The translations under genes and the position numbers were made by a program. From Flavobacteriales bacterium (lineage in GTDB: Bacteria; Bacteroidota; Bacteroidia; Flavobacteriales_E; Vicingaceae), in contig NVUQ01000003.1 in assembly GCA_002401955.1 (NCBI GenBank), positions 49,991 to 113,990 on the forward strand: a stretch of 64,000 nt of DNA. The letters are read 5' to 3'. This document shows positions 39,136 through 49,334 of the stretch, in pieces. The notes below the pieces were generated by a model that saw only the letters and a list, made by a program, of their open reading frames with translations, searched no databases and was not told the DNA's origin. The first letter of the stretch is position 1. Each line of letters opens with the position of its first letter.

Positions 39136-40662
39136 TTAACTATTCCTCACCTTATCAATTAGCTTATGTTTATCAACATGATTAAAACAAGTGACAAAAG
39201 CACCAATTGTAGCTCCCAAAACGCCATGTAAAATAATATTTTGCCCTGTTAAGGATAAGTTTTTAATTCTTGTTTTAGGGTTAATAACAGACTTAAGGGG
39301 GTTGTTACTATCCTTTAATATCCCATAAAGTGAACCTGTTTTATCTCCAATATAATCCCTAAAAGTTAGAGGAGTAGTACTATGTACCGATTTTATATGT
39401 TCTTTAATTCCTGGATACATTTTCTCAACTTCTTCAACCAATTTGGCTTCTTTAGTAGCCTTAAACTTTTCATATTCCCCGCCTCTTTCTCCTTTCTGAG
39501 CAACAGTATTGAATGTTGTTTCCCACTGCTCCACTTCTTTATAGTCCATATATGCCATTATCGACATACAATCGGCATATTCTTCACTTTTTGAGCTTGC
39601 TGGTGTACAAACAAAAATTCCTTTTGGCCAGTTTTTTTGGTTATAATTTAAACAATCCCAAACATCTTTATCATTAACACAATACGTATTGTAATTCATG
39701 TATTTAAAGGTGTTTTCTTTAAATACAATATGAGTAATAAAAGACGAAATTGTATTTGGTAAGTTCTTAACTCTTCTTACATAAGGTTTTAAAAATCGTT
39801 TTTCTCCAAATATATCTATGGTTACAGCGGGATGAACATTAGATATAAAATTTTTCCCTTTAACTGTTTCCCCAGTACTTAAAACTACTTCTTTAATTTT
39901 TCCGTCCTCATGAAAATTAGCTCCTGTTACTATTTTTCGTTTTAAGACTTCTCCTCCAAAAGCTCTAATAGCTTTACTTAAATGTATTGATATCTGAGAA
40001 CCTCCATCCATTAATCTATATGCTCCTGTTAAATAACTATTTAATACTAAAGCATGTACAAACCATGGAGTAGTGTCTTTTTCTCCTGCATAAAGTCCAT
40101 TTGTTGCTGCCAATACATTCTGTAATAACTTGTTAGATGTTATTGATGCTATAACATCATAAGCATTTCGACTTAACATATCAATATCTCCAAAAATATT
40201 ATCCTTGGTTATTGATTTTAAATTGTATAATGGAAAATCTTCACATATAGATTTTATCTCACTGCAAAATTTCATTATAGCTTCTTCTTCTTCAGGGAAT
40301 TGAGCTATTAAAGATTTCGAGAATTTGTCATACCCTTGTGCATATTTAAACTCCTTACCTTCAATACGAATCAAATCAAAGCAATCTTCATCCATTCGCT
40401 TCCATTTTAAGCTATCTCGCATTCCGAAATACTTAAAAAATTGATCTAAATTCTCACCCTCATCAAGCCCACCAATATAATGTACTCCTGTATCGAAAAT
40501 ACTTTTATCTCTACTAAATACCTGTAAGTTACCTCCTATTTGATGATTCTTTTCAAGTACCACAACACTATAGCCTTCTTCGGCAAGAATATAAGCACAT
40601 TCTAAACCTCCAAGACCACTTCCTATAATTACAAAGTCATATTCTTTTTCTTCTACTGACAT
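39136..40662 (-). CDS. Phytoene-desaturase/CrtI-like NAD(P)/FAD-dependent oxidoreductase
   Basis: YDFVIIGSGLGGLECAYILAEEGYSVVVLEKNHQIGGNLQVFSRDKSIFDTGVHYIGG; C-terminal NLSLTGQNIILHGVLGATIGAFVTC. Confidence 0.88.
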   Translation of the reverse strand: MSVEEKEYDFVIIGSGLGGLECAYILAEEGYSVVVLEKNHQIGGNLQVFSRDKSIFDTGVHYIGGLDEGENLDQFFKYFGMRDSLKWKRMDEDCFDLIRIEGKEFKYAQGYDKFSKSLIAQFPEEEEAIMKFCSEIKSICEDFPLYNLKSITKDNIFGDIDMLSRNAYDVIASITSNKLLQNVLAATNGLYAGEKDTTPWFVHALVLNSYLTGAYRLMDGGSQISIHLSKAIRAFGGEVLKRKIVTGANFHEDGKIKEVVLSTGETVKGKNFISNVHPAVTIDIFGEKRFLKPYVRRVKNLPNTISSFITHIVFKENTFKYMNYNTYCVNDKDVWDCLNYNQKNWPKGIFVCTPASSKSEEYADCMSIMAYMDYKEVEQWETTFNTVAQKGERGGEYEKFKATKEAKLVEEVEKMYPGIKEHIKSVHSTTPLTFRDYIGDKTGSLYGILKDSNNPLKSVINPKTRIKNLSLTGQNIILHGVLGATIGAFVTCFNHVDKHKLIDKVRNS

Positions 40663-43600
40663 TTATTGTTTCTTCAAAATAAATAACACATTGGAAGTTT
40701 TACTTGATTGTTCTTCCATTTGGTACGACAAGTTATACTTTTTTGCAAAAATCTTAATAGATTCTGATGAAAAGAAATGAAAATCGTCTTCTTTTTTGTT
40801 AAAAGAAAGGAGTTTGGTAGAAAACAACTCCGTAAGTTGCGTTTTTTGATGTCTTTCTTCCAAATCAGTTATTCCATCTCTAATGATAATAATTCCATTT
40901 TCAGTTAAAGATAAAGCACATTTTTTTAATAATTCTGTTTGTTTTTCTTCCGAAAAATAATGTAATACATCGTTTAACAAAATAGCATCACATTTATTAA
41001 ATTGGTAGGTTGTAATATCAACAGCCTCAAAATTTAAGTGCTCTGTTTTATCGAAACCATTAGTTGCAATTCCTATTTTCTCCTCATCATAATCCAACCC
41101 TAAAACGGTTCTATTTTCATCTTTATAATGTAAGAAATAGGATAAATAGCCATATCCACAACCCACATCAACTATATTTTCTTTTCCTTTTAGTAAAGTA
41201 TTGTAATGGTCGTAATTCTTACGTTCAAATTTCCATTTAATTTTTAAGTACCATTCTAGTAATGGTCCTTTATAAAGGTAATTAGCAAAAACCCGTGAAA
41301 ATAGTTCTTTAGCAGATTCTTGTTCATCTTTAAACCTTAAATATTCTTCTTTAAAATGCTTAGAAATAGATTTTGTTCGTTTACCAAATGTATCTCCCCA
41401 AGTAATATCATCTGCTTTTATTCTTGGTAAGAATTTTATATTTATACTTCCGTGTTTTACAAAATATTCCGTTTTTGGTAATACATAGGAAGCTCCATGA
41501 ATTAAAAGGGGTGTTATGTCTAAATCCAACTCTTTGGCTAAAAAGAAAGCTCCTTTATGAAACCTTCTAATTTTATCGTCTTTTGAACGAGAACCTTCAG
41601 GGAATATTAGAATTGAATATCCATTTTTAATTCGCTCTTTAATTATATTTAAATTCTCTTCTGGTCCATCGCCAATGTAAATAAAACCTGCATACCTTAC
41701 AATTGGACCAAACAAAAACGATTTATAAACCCAATCCTTAACTACAATAAGAATTTTAGGGTGGATTAATAAGACCATCAAAATATCTAAAAAAGAGGTA
41801 TGGTTTGTTATTATAATAGAAGGATTAGATAGGTCTAAATTTTCTTTGTTATAAATCCTTTTTCTAACATGCAGTGCTGAATAAATAACACTCCATGCTG
41901 ACCATGATAATATAATATTTAACATGTATCTTTTTTTACTTTTTTGTATAGGCAATACAAATAAAATAGCCAACACAATATAAGCTACAATACATCCAAA
42001 TACAAACCAAGGGAATTCAAAAATAGATACGACAAAGGCTATAAAAGTAAGTGGTGCTTTCTTTTTATCAATTCTTTTTTGAATAAATAAATCAAATAAA
42101 AATGGTTGAACAATAATTGAAACCAACAGTACGCATAAAATACCTAAAACACTTATTACCGAAACAGAATGTATAGCAGGGTGCTTTGCAAAAAATAACA
42201 CGCCTGTTCCTACCATCGTTGTAAGTGCAGACAATATAATTGCCATGTTGTAAGAACCTAATGTATTTTTCTTGTGTTTGTATTTATGAAGTAATCCATC
42301 GGTTACAAAAATGCTAAAGTCATCACCTAATCCAAAAATAAATGTAGCAATAACAATGTTTACAAAATTAAATTTAAGTCCAAATATAGCAGCTATTCCT
42401 AAAATCCAAATCCAGCTAATTACCATAGGAATAAAAGTGAATAACGCCATTTCTATTCTTCCATAAATAATTAATAAGCTAATAAATACAAGTAATGATG
42501 ATACGAGAAGTATAAAATTAAAATCGTCTTTTACTGTAATTAATAATTCAGTTGCTACTTCTGCTCTATTAAATGCTGATATACCCGATATTTTAGTTAA
42601 TTCTTTCTGAATCTCACTTATTAGATTTTTATTAACTACAACTGTGGTTATAAACGTGGTTTTATTTTCTTTTTGACTAATAAAATCGGTTAAACCCAAA
42701 GCAGCATACAGTTCACTATTGTTAGATTCTTTGGCTGATTCGGCACCTATCCATTGCTTAAATTTTATAAACGCATCATCACTAAACCCTAAACTATTAG
42801 AAGCTTGATTAAAAGTATGCAGAAATTTTTCCTCATGGTTTAACCAATAGGTTGACCAATAATTAAAACGATACTTAGCAATGGTATCAGGAATAATAAA
42901 TTTACTTGTAGAGAAAGAAGATTTTATTTTTCCTTTTGCTTCAAACTCTTTAATTTTAGAATACAAATTAAAATTGGCAAGATTTGCTGCTTCGTAACTA
43001 TCTGCTTCGGCAAAAAGGTAAAGTTTCTTTTCTGTTTCAGGGTTAATTCCTATTAACTTATTTTCTTGTTCTTTTAAATCTTGACTATGATAACTCAAAT
43101 TATCAAGGTCTCCATCGAATTGAACATCTGATGCGAAAAAAAGAAATACAGCTGTTAATACAACAACAGTCATAACAAATAACTTTCTGTACTTATCTGG
43201 AATGGTAATGTTTAAACTAAGTGGTTTTTTACCAGTTGCTGTGTATTTGAATTTAAAAATATTAAGTACAATAGGCAATCCTGTTAAGGTGAAAAATGCG
43301 GCTCCAGTTAAACTAAGAGCAGCAAATAAGCCAAAATCTTGTAGCACTTTAGAATTAGTGAATAATAAAGCTGCAAAAGCCATTATGGTAGTAAACCCGC
43401 CTGTTAATAAAGGGGAAGTTATTTCTTTAATCGTTTTTGATATTGATTTAGTATGTTGAAGATGTGTAAAAAAGTGAAAAGAATAGTCTAGAATAATACC
43501 AAATACAACAGCTCCAGTTGCAATAGAAATCCCAGAAATTTCGCTTTTAAAATACCCCATCATTCCTAAAGCAAAGGTTGCCCCAAAAACCAAAGGCAGC

Positions 43601-44487
43601 ATAAAATAGATAGGAATTAATATTTTTCTATAAAAAATAAAAAGTATAAGTAGAATAACAATAAGTGTAATCAGCAATGTTAAAAATGTATCCTTCTTAA
43701 CCTGTATTCCATTTTCTGCTCCTATTTGAAATGTTCCGAAATAACTAAATTGGTGTTTAGGGTTTTGTTTATTCCAATTTTCTTTTAATTGGTTTAATGA
43801 ATTGTAAAGCGCAATATTTTTTTCATTGTCGGTTGCATTAAATACTGTTTTAGCAGTAATCAGTAATTGCTTTTTATCTTCTGAAAAAACAAAACCATCT
43901 TCAACATTAAGGTTAGATAAGTTATTTTGTTTATTCAGCGATTGAAAAAAGTCACCAGAAATAGAAATAGGATCTTTAAGTAGAAACTCCTTAAACACAA
44001 AGCCGCCTGGTGCTAACAAACTTCTTTGTGCATTAGATAAATGAATGATTATAGAATCTGCATTAATTTTATTATCAATAGCTTCATAATATTCTTCATT
44101 AATAAATGCTGGAAAATTACTATAGAAATAATCAAACACTTTAGTTTCTATATTGGGGCGTTCTATTATTACATTTTTTAAATAACTAGCCGTATGTTTG
44201 GTTAAAGAGTCTGAAAAAGAAGAAACCAATGCTAATATTTCTTCTTGCTCACTTCCATCTACTTCTAATGTAAAAACCACTTGATTGGTAAGGTCTCCTT
44301 GATCTATTAATTTACTAAATTCAGAAAACGAATTTCCTTTAGGAAGCATAGAGAATATACTCTCATTGATGTTTATTCTAAATATCCCTAAAACAAAAAC
44401 GCCCAACATCACCATTAAGCTAAAGGCAAACAATACCTTCCTTTTAGAAAAGAAACTAATACTATTGTTTATAAGGTTGGAGAACAT
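40663..44487 (-). CDS. Three-module fusion: MMPL/RND-type transporter, PlsC acyltransferase, SAM methyltransferase (1274 aa)
   Basis: Two transporter halves (GAVVFGIILDYSFHFFTHLQHTKS; IVIATFIFGLGDDFSIFVTDGLLHKYKHKKN), then ITNHTSFLDILMVLLIHPK...LIFPEGSRSKDDKIRRFHKGAFFLA, then ENIVDVGCGYGYLSYFLHYKDENRTVLGLDYDEEKI, in one uninterrupted frame. Confidence 0.92.
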   Translation of the reverse strand: MFSNLINNSISFFSKRKVLFAFSLMVMLGVFVLGIFRININESIFSMLPKGNSFSEFSKLIDQGDLTNQVVFTLEVDGSEQEEILALVSSFSDSLTKHTASYLKNVIIERPNIETKVFDYFYSNFPAFINEEYYEAIDNKINADSIIIHLSNAQRSLLAPGGFVFKEFLLKDPISISGDFFQSLNKQNNLSNLNVEDGFVFSEDKKQLLITAKTVFNATDNEKNIALYNSLNQLKENWNKQNPKHQFSYFGTFQIGAENGIQVKKDTFLTLLITLIVILLILFIFYRKILIPIYFMLPLVFGATFALGMMGYFKSEISGISIATGAVVFGIILDYSFHFFTHLQHTKSISKTIKEITSPLLTGGFTTIMAFAALLFTNSKVLQDFGLFAALSLTGAAFFTLTGLPIVLNIFKFKYTATGKKPLSLNITIPDKYRKLFVMTVVVLTAVFLFFASDVQFDGDLDNLSYHSQDLKEQENKLIGINPETEKKLYLFAEADSYEAANLANFNLYSKIKEFEAKGKIKSSFSTSKFIIPDTIAKYRFNYWSTYWLNHEEKFLHTFNQASNSLGFSDDAFIKFKQWIGAESAKESNNSELYAALGLTDFISQKENKTTFITTVVVNKNLISEIQKELTKISGISAFNRAEVATELLITVKDDFNFILLVSSLLVFISLLIIYGRIEMALFTFIPMVISWIWILGIAAIFGLKFNFVNIVIATFIFGLGDDFSIFVTDGLLHKYKHKKNTLGSYNMAIILSALTTMVGTGVLFFAKHPAIHSVSVISVLGILCVLLVSIIVQPFLFDLFIQKRIDKKKAPLTFIAFVVSIFEFPWFVFGCIVAYIVLAILFVLPIQKSKKRYMLNIILSWSAWSVIYSALHVRKRIYNKENLDLSNPSIIITNHTSFLDILMVLLIHPKILIVVKDWVYKSFLFGPIVRYAGFIYIGDGPEENLNIIKERIKNGYSILIFPEGSRSKDDKIRRFHKGAFFLAKELDLDITPLLIHGASYVLPKTEYFVKHGSINIKFLPRIKADDITWGDTFGKRTKSISKHFKEEYLRFKDEQESAKELFSRVFANYLYKGPLLEWYLKIKWKFERKNYDHYNTLLKGKENIVDVGCGYGYLSYFLHYKDENRTVLGLDYDEEKIGIATNGFDKTEHLNFEAVDITTYQFNKCDAILLNDVLHYFSEEKQTELLKKCALSLTENGIIIIRDGITDLEERHQKTQLTELFSTKLLSFNKKEDDFHFFSSESIKIFAKKYNLSYQMEEQSSKTSNVLFILKKQ

Positions 44488-44572
44488 TTATACTAAAATA
44501 AAAAATCAAACAAAAATAACTTTGTTTGATTAAATATGCTATTATCTAGCTGTGTTATTCAGTAAGAAATCA

Positions 44573-45679
44573 TTATAACTGAGTGCATTTATAAGTAGGA
44601 TCAGATATTCCAAAACAAAAACCTAAATTTCTAGATTTTAAATACTTAATCGTTTCAGGATGAATATTGACATGACCATTTGCTGTAACTTTCGATGAGG
44701 TATAAGAAAGGTTGTCTCTTGAAGAAAAAATACCGATACCATTATTAATGTTAGAGTAAACAGGCTTATCTTGATTAACCGTATTTGATGGTGCGCTCAC
44801 AGCCATATAAGTACTTAATTCGGTTCCTGACAATAAAAAATCTACAGAGATATTATCTAACTCTCTATGAGAAAAATCAGTAACACTATTAGGATCACTA
44901 ACATTAGCAAAAATATTTGCAAAAAAAGTACCGCCTGTAATCGACCACTCTAAAGATTCGTTCCCTAATGAAGTTGTTCCTCTAACTTCTCCCAAAGGCA
45001 TTAAAATTGTTTTTTCTACTGAGGGTTTCATACTTGCTGTGGTGTAATGTTCTATATATTTGAAAACAAGAGTGGCTCCCGCTCTTCCAATATTAGGACC
45101 TGTTGTAACACCAATTTTAGTATTATCAATTTCTTTACCTGTTGAAGGGTGACCATCCCAAAATTTAAAATTAGCACCAGTACTTGTAGGAAAAGCTACA
45201 TATGTAGTCCCAATAATTCTTGTTTCTGATGTAACTTCTTTATCTAAACCTGCATTAATAATTTTAAGTTTGTAGGTATTGTTAATATTGATAGATGGTT
45301 CAACAAACTTATATAACACATTACTACTGTTATCAAAAACTCCAGGATCTTTTGGTATGCTGTCAGTTGTTCGAATCACTGTTCCAGCACCTGTACTATA
45401 AGTGTTAACAACGTTTCCATTTCCATTAAATTCTTCTACTGTGACATCTAATTCATTAGCTCCGTAATTAAAATTATCTGAGTTAGCAGCTAAATCTAAT
45501 GCACTAACATCTCCTAAAAATGCTTTATTTATTTTGATGTAATGATTTGTTTCTCCTGGATTAATAATACCATAAACAATAGTAATATCTTCATAGGGTG
45601 CATTTATATCAATATCTGTTTCACAAGAGTAAAGTGTAGTTAAAATTAATGCAGTTGTAATATAAAGTAATTTATTCAT
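44573..45679 (-). CDS. DUF4249-like lipoprotein
   Basis: MNKLLYITTALILTTLYSCETDIDINAPYEDITIVYGIINPGETNHYIKINKAFLG. Confidence 0.75.
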   Translation of the reverse strand: MNKLLYITTALILTTLYSCETDIDINAPYEDITIVYGIINPGETNHYIKINKAFLGDVSALDLAANSDNFNYGANELDVTVEEFNGNGNVVNTYSTGAGTVIRTTDSIPKDPGVFDNSSNVLYKFVEPSININNTYKLKIINAGLDKEVTSETRIIGTTYVAFPTSTGANFKFWDGHPSTGKEIDNTKIGVTTGPNIGRAGATLVFKYIEHYTTASMKPSVEKTILMPLGEVRGTTSLGNESLEWSITGGTFFANIFANVSDPNSVTDFSHRELDNISVDFLLSGTELSTYMAVSAPSNTVNQDKPVYSNINNGIGIFSSRDNLSYTSSKVTANGHVNIHPETIKYLKSRNLGFCFGISDPTYKCTQL

Positions 45680-45816
45680 AACTCAATTTTAAAATCTAAA
45701 TACAAAAATATCATTTTTAATGATAAACCAGTAGTTTTTGTAGCTTTGCATATAAATAAAAACACCAATGGTAATTATTGCTATTAAACGGTCATAATAA
45801 TAAAAGGAAAGGTTAT

Positions 45817-46635
45817 ATGTCTATTCATACAAATAATGTAAAAAGAGTTACAACTCATGTTCTTCAAGAAATGAAGTTGAGAAACGAAAAAATATCCATG
45901 TTAACTGGGTATGATTTTTCTATGGCAAAAATTATTGATAGTGCTGGTATTGATATTATACTGGTTGGTGATTCTGCATCTAACGTGATGGCTGGTCATG
46001 AGACCACTCTTCCTATTACTTTAGATCAAATGATTTATCACGCATCTTCTGTTATTAGAGCTGTAGAACGTGCATTGGTTGTAGTAGATTTACCTTTTGG
46101 TACGTATCAAGGAAATTCTATTGAAGCATTATCTTCTGCTATTAAAATAATGAAAGAATCTGGTGCTCACGCAGTAAAAATGGAAGGTGGAGATGAGATT
46201 TTAGAGTCTGTTAACAGAATTTTGTCTGCTGGTATTCCAGTAATGGGACATTTAGGGTTAACACCTCAATCCATTTATAAATTTGGAACTTATGTGGTAA
46301 GGGCTAAAGAAGAAGAGGAAGCTCAAAAATTAATTGCAGATGCAAAATTACTTGAAGAAGCTGGTTGCTTTGCTTTAGTTCTGGAAAAAATACCTTCTAA
46401 ACTAGCAGCCCAAGTTGCCAATGAAGTAAAGATACCTGTTATTGGTATTGGTGCCGGAAATGGTGTTGATGGTCAGGTACTAGTTGTACACGATATGCTC
46501 GGTATTACTCATGATTTTAGTCCTCGATTTTTAAGAAGATATCATAATCTTTATGAGGAAATGAAAGGTGCTTTTGAATCTTATATAAAAGATGTAAAAT
46601 CTCAAGATTTCCCTAACGAAAAAGAACAGTATTAA
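45817..46635 (+). CDS. panB: 3-methyl-2-oxobutanoate hydroxymethyltransferase
   Basis: [90 protein letters not shown] at 45817. Confidence 0.96.
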   Translation: MSIHTNNVKRVTTHVLQEMKLRNEKISMLTGYDFSMAKIIDSAGIDIILVGDSASNVMAGHETTLPITLDQMIYHASSVIRAVERALVVVDLPFGTYQGNSIEALSSAIKIMKESGAHAVKMEGGDEILESVNRILSAGIPVMGHLGLTPQSIYKFGTYVVRAKEEEEAQKLIADAKLLEEAGCFALVLEKIPSKLAAQVANEVKIPVIGIGAGNGVDGQVLVVHDMLGITHDFSPRFLRRYHNLYEEMKGAFESYIKDVKSQDFPNEKEQY

Positions 46636-46711
46636 AGTTTAACACATCACATTTAAAACTTTTTTTTTAACTAACCATAACCCTTCTTTTTTAATTAATT
46701 ATCTTGCGAAA

Positions 46712-48295
46712 ATGAATTTTAAACACATTATATTTTCATTGGTTTTAGTTTCTTTTTCGAGCACTATTTTTGCTCAAAAATTGAACTATGAAATTTCTGA
46801 TAACCCTAATAAAATGTTTGATTTAGGGAATTTTCAACGAGCAAAAGAAATTTATCGTGATAAATACAAAAAAGACCTTTCTAACGAAAAAATAAAATAC
46901 AAGTTTGGTGTTTGTTTAATTAACACTTACGAATTAGCTGATGGTATTAAATTTTTAGAATCAATTTCTAAATCACCTTCTACCCCTGTTGAAGTATGGT
47001 ACTATCTTGCCCGTGGTTATCATTTATCAAACAGATATGATAAAGCCATTACATTGTATCAAAAATATAATGGAATTTCAGGAGCTAAAGCAGAGTTAAT
47101 TGACAGATCTAATAGAAATATAGAGATGTGTAATAATGCGAAAATAATCGTTCAAAAACCTTTAAATATATCATTTGAAAATTTAGGAAAACGAGTAAAT
47201 TCAGCAGGAAGGGAATATCTACCAATGATTACTCCTGATGAAAGCATGTTATTATACAGTACTAGAAGACAAGGTACTACTGGTAGAATTTATGATTTAG
47301 AAGGTTACTACACTGCCGATATTTTTCTTGCAAAATACAAATATGGAAAATGGAGCAAAGCAAGATCTGTTGGTGCTCCTAATTCTTATGGAAATGAGCA
47401 AACTGCTGGAATTTCTGAAGATGGAAAATCTGTTATTTATTACGTTAACAATCCTAAAAGCAAAAACAATTTACAGATTTCGAAAAAAAGTAGGTCATCC
47501 TTTAAGCGTTCTACTCTAATTAAATCAAAGGAAATTAATAATGGAAGCAGCTTGCAGATGTCAGCAACAATATCTAATGAAGAAAGTTATTTAATTTTTT
47601 CGAGTAATAAACCTGGAGGAACAGGAAGACAGGATTTATACATCTGTAAAAAATTACCCAATGGAGAATGGGCAGAACCTATTAATATGGGCAACACCAT
47701 TAATACAACATTCGATGAGTCATACCCTTATTTAACAAATAACGGACATACGCTATATTTTGCTTCTACAGGGCATAATTCAATGGGAGGATACGATATC
47801 TTTGTAACTCATTTTGATTTCTCCAAAAAAGAATGGTCTAAACCTAAAAATGTTGGTTACCCTCTAAACACATCTTATAACAACACAAATATTTGCTTTA
47901 CTAAAAACAAAAAATATGCTTATGTATCTACATATAGAAAAGACTCTTATGGTGATTTAGACCTTTATAAAGTTAACTTTGAAGATGCAGATCCTTCTTA
48001 CACTACTATTAAAGGCTATGTTTTAGATGCCGACTCAAATATATTTAAGACTCCTTTAACGATTGAAGTTTTTGATAAAAAAACGGATGAACTTTATGGT
48101 TTGTACGAAGTGAATACTACCAATGGAAGTTTCATTATGATTCTTCCTCCTAATAATTATGAGATTAATATAGATGTTCCTGAACAAGGTTACTTTAAAA
48201 AAGCTTTTAATGTTTTAGGTAGAAACAAGTACAAAAAAGAAAAGAAGCAAAACATTACTGTTTCTTTTGATCTTCCTGAGCCTTCTAAAAAATAA
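46712..48295 (+). CDS. TPR and PD40 (WD40-like beta-propeller) exported protein
   Basis: Signal peptide; TPR-like N-terminus; repeats ISEDGKSVIYYVNNPKS, ISNEESYLIFSSNKPGGTGRQDLYICKK, LTNNGHTLYFASTGHNSMGGYDIFVT. Confidence 0.85.
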   Translation: MNFKHIIFSLVLVSFSSTIFAQKLNYEISDNPNKMFDLGNFQRAKEIYRDKYKKDLSNEKIKYKFGVCLINTYELADGIKFLESISKSPSTPVEVWYYLARGYHLSNRYDKAITLYQKYNGISGAKAELIDRSNRNIEMCNNAKIIVQKPLNISFENLGKRVNSAGREYLPMITPDESMLLYSTRRQGTTGRIYDLEGYYTADIFLAKYKYGKWSKARSVGAPNSYGNEQTAGISEDGKSVIYYVNNPKSKNNLQISKKSRSSFKRSTLIKSKEINNGSSLQMSATISNEESYLIFSSNKPGGTGRQDLYICKKLPNGEWAEPINMGNTINTTFDESYPYLTNNGHTLYFASTGHNSMGGYDIFVTHFDFSKKEWSKPKNVGYPLNTSYNNTNICFTKNKKYAYVSTYRKDSYGDLDLYKVNFEDADPSYTTIKGYVLDADSNIFKTPLTIEVFDKKTDELYGLYEVNTTNGSFIMILPPNNYEINIDVPEQGYFKKAFNVLGRNKYKKEKKQNITVSFDLPEPSKK

Positions 48296-48297
48296 GA

Positions 48298-49002
48298 ATG
48301 TCTCAACAACTTCCTAATATTGATATTTTATTCGAAGACAATCATCTTATTGTTGTAAATAAACGATCTGGAGATCTTGTACAAGGTGATAAAACAGGCG
48401 ACAAACCTTTAATAGATATTGTTAAAGATTACATCAAAATTAAACACAATAAACCCGGAGAAGTATTTTTAGGGAGTCCGCATAGAATTGACAGACCTAC
48501 AAGTGGGATTGTTGTTTTTACAAAAACAAGTAAGGCTTTAACCAGAATGAACAAAATGTTTCATGATAAAGAAATACAAAAAACGTATTGGGCTATTGTA
48601 AAAAACAAGCCACAAAAAAGTGAAGATACGATTGTTCACTATCTCAAAAAAAACAAACAGAAAAATAAGTCCTTTGCTTATAGTCATGAGTATAAAGATG
48701 CCAAACGATCTGAATTGGAGTTTGAAATAAAACATCAATTCAACAACTACTACCTGCTCAACATCAAACCTTTAACAGGAAGGCATCATCAAATAAGAGT
48801 ACAACTATCTACTATTGGTTGTCCTATAAAAGGAGATTTAAAATATGGCTTTAATCGATCCAACCCTGATGCTTCTATTAGTTTACATGCTCGTAAAATA
48901 GAGTTTTTACATCCCGTAGGAAAAGAACCTTTTAGCTTAGTCGCTAAACCCAACCCACAAGATCCTCTATGGAAAGAAGCTGGGGAGTTGTTTGAGGATT
49001 AG
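48298..49002 (+). CDS. RluA-family pseudouridine synthase
   Basis: HLIVVNKRSGDLVQGD, GSPHRIDRPTSGIVVFTKTSKALTRMN, KPLTGRHHQIRVQLSTIGCPIKGD. Confidence 0.94.
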   Translation: MSQQLPNIDILFEDNHLIVVNKRSGDLVQGDKTGDKPLIDIVKDYIKIKHNKPGEVFLGSPHRIDRPTSGIVVFTKTSKALTRMNKMFHDKEIQKTYWAIVKNKPQKSEDTIVHYLKKNKQKNKSFAYSHEYKDAKRSELEFEIKHQFNNYYLLNIKPLTGRHHQIRVQLSTIGCPIKGDLKYGFNRSNPDASISLHARKIEFLHPVGKEPFSLVAKPNPQDPLWKEAGELFED

Positions 49003-49011
49003 CTATATAAA

Positions 49012-49045
49012 AAAAAGCACCTTAATTTCTTAAGATGCTTTATAT
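49012..49045. terminator. Intrinsic terminator hairpin
   Basis: AAAGCAccTTAAtttcTTAAgaTGCTTT. Confidence 0.65.
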
Positions 49046-49083
49046 ACGAAAATTAATTTCGTTAATATTTTATAGAATTCTAC

Positions 49084-49266
49084 CTAGTGAGAAGATTCTC
49101 CTTTGTTAAACAGAAAAATAGCGACTATTACTGCGATAATTGTTACTGCCATTGATAAAGCCTGTAATAATTGTGTCTCAACAGAAAAGCCGATAAAAGC
49201 CCATTGAAAAAAGGTGAATACTACAATTGCCAAAATCACTAATGCTATTATTTTACTTTTTGCCAT
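49084..49266 (-). CDS. Small two-TM membrane protein
   Basis: MAKSKIIALVILAIVVFTFFQWAFIGFSVETQLLQALSMAVTIIAVIVAIFLFNKGESSH. Confidence 0.6.
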   Translation of the reverse strand: MAKSKIIALVILAIVVFTFFQWAFIGFSVETQLLQALSMAVTIIAVIVAIFLFNKGESSH

Positions 49267-49297
49267 AATCTTATTTTTTTGAAGCGATAAAGATATA

Positions 49298-49330
49298 AAA
49301 AAATCGGAACCAAAAAGTTCCGATTTTATT
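49298..49330. terminator. Intrinsic terminator downstream of hppD
   Basis: AAAATCGGAACcaaaaaGTTCCGATTTT. Confidence 0.8.
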
Positions 49331-49334
49331 TTTA

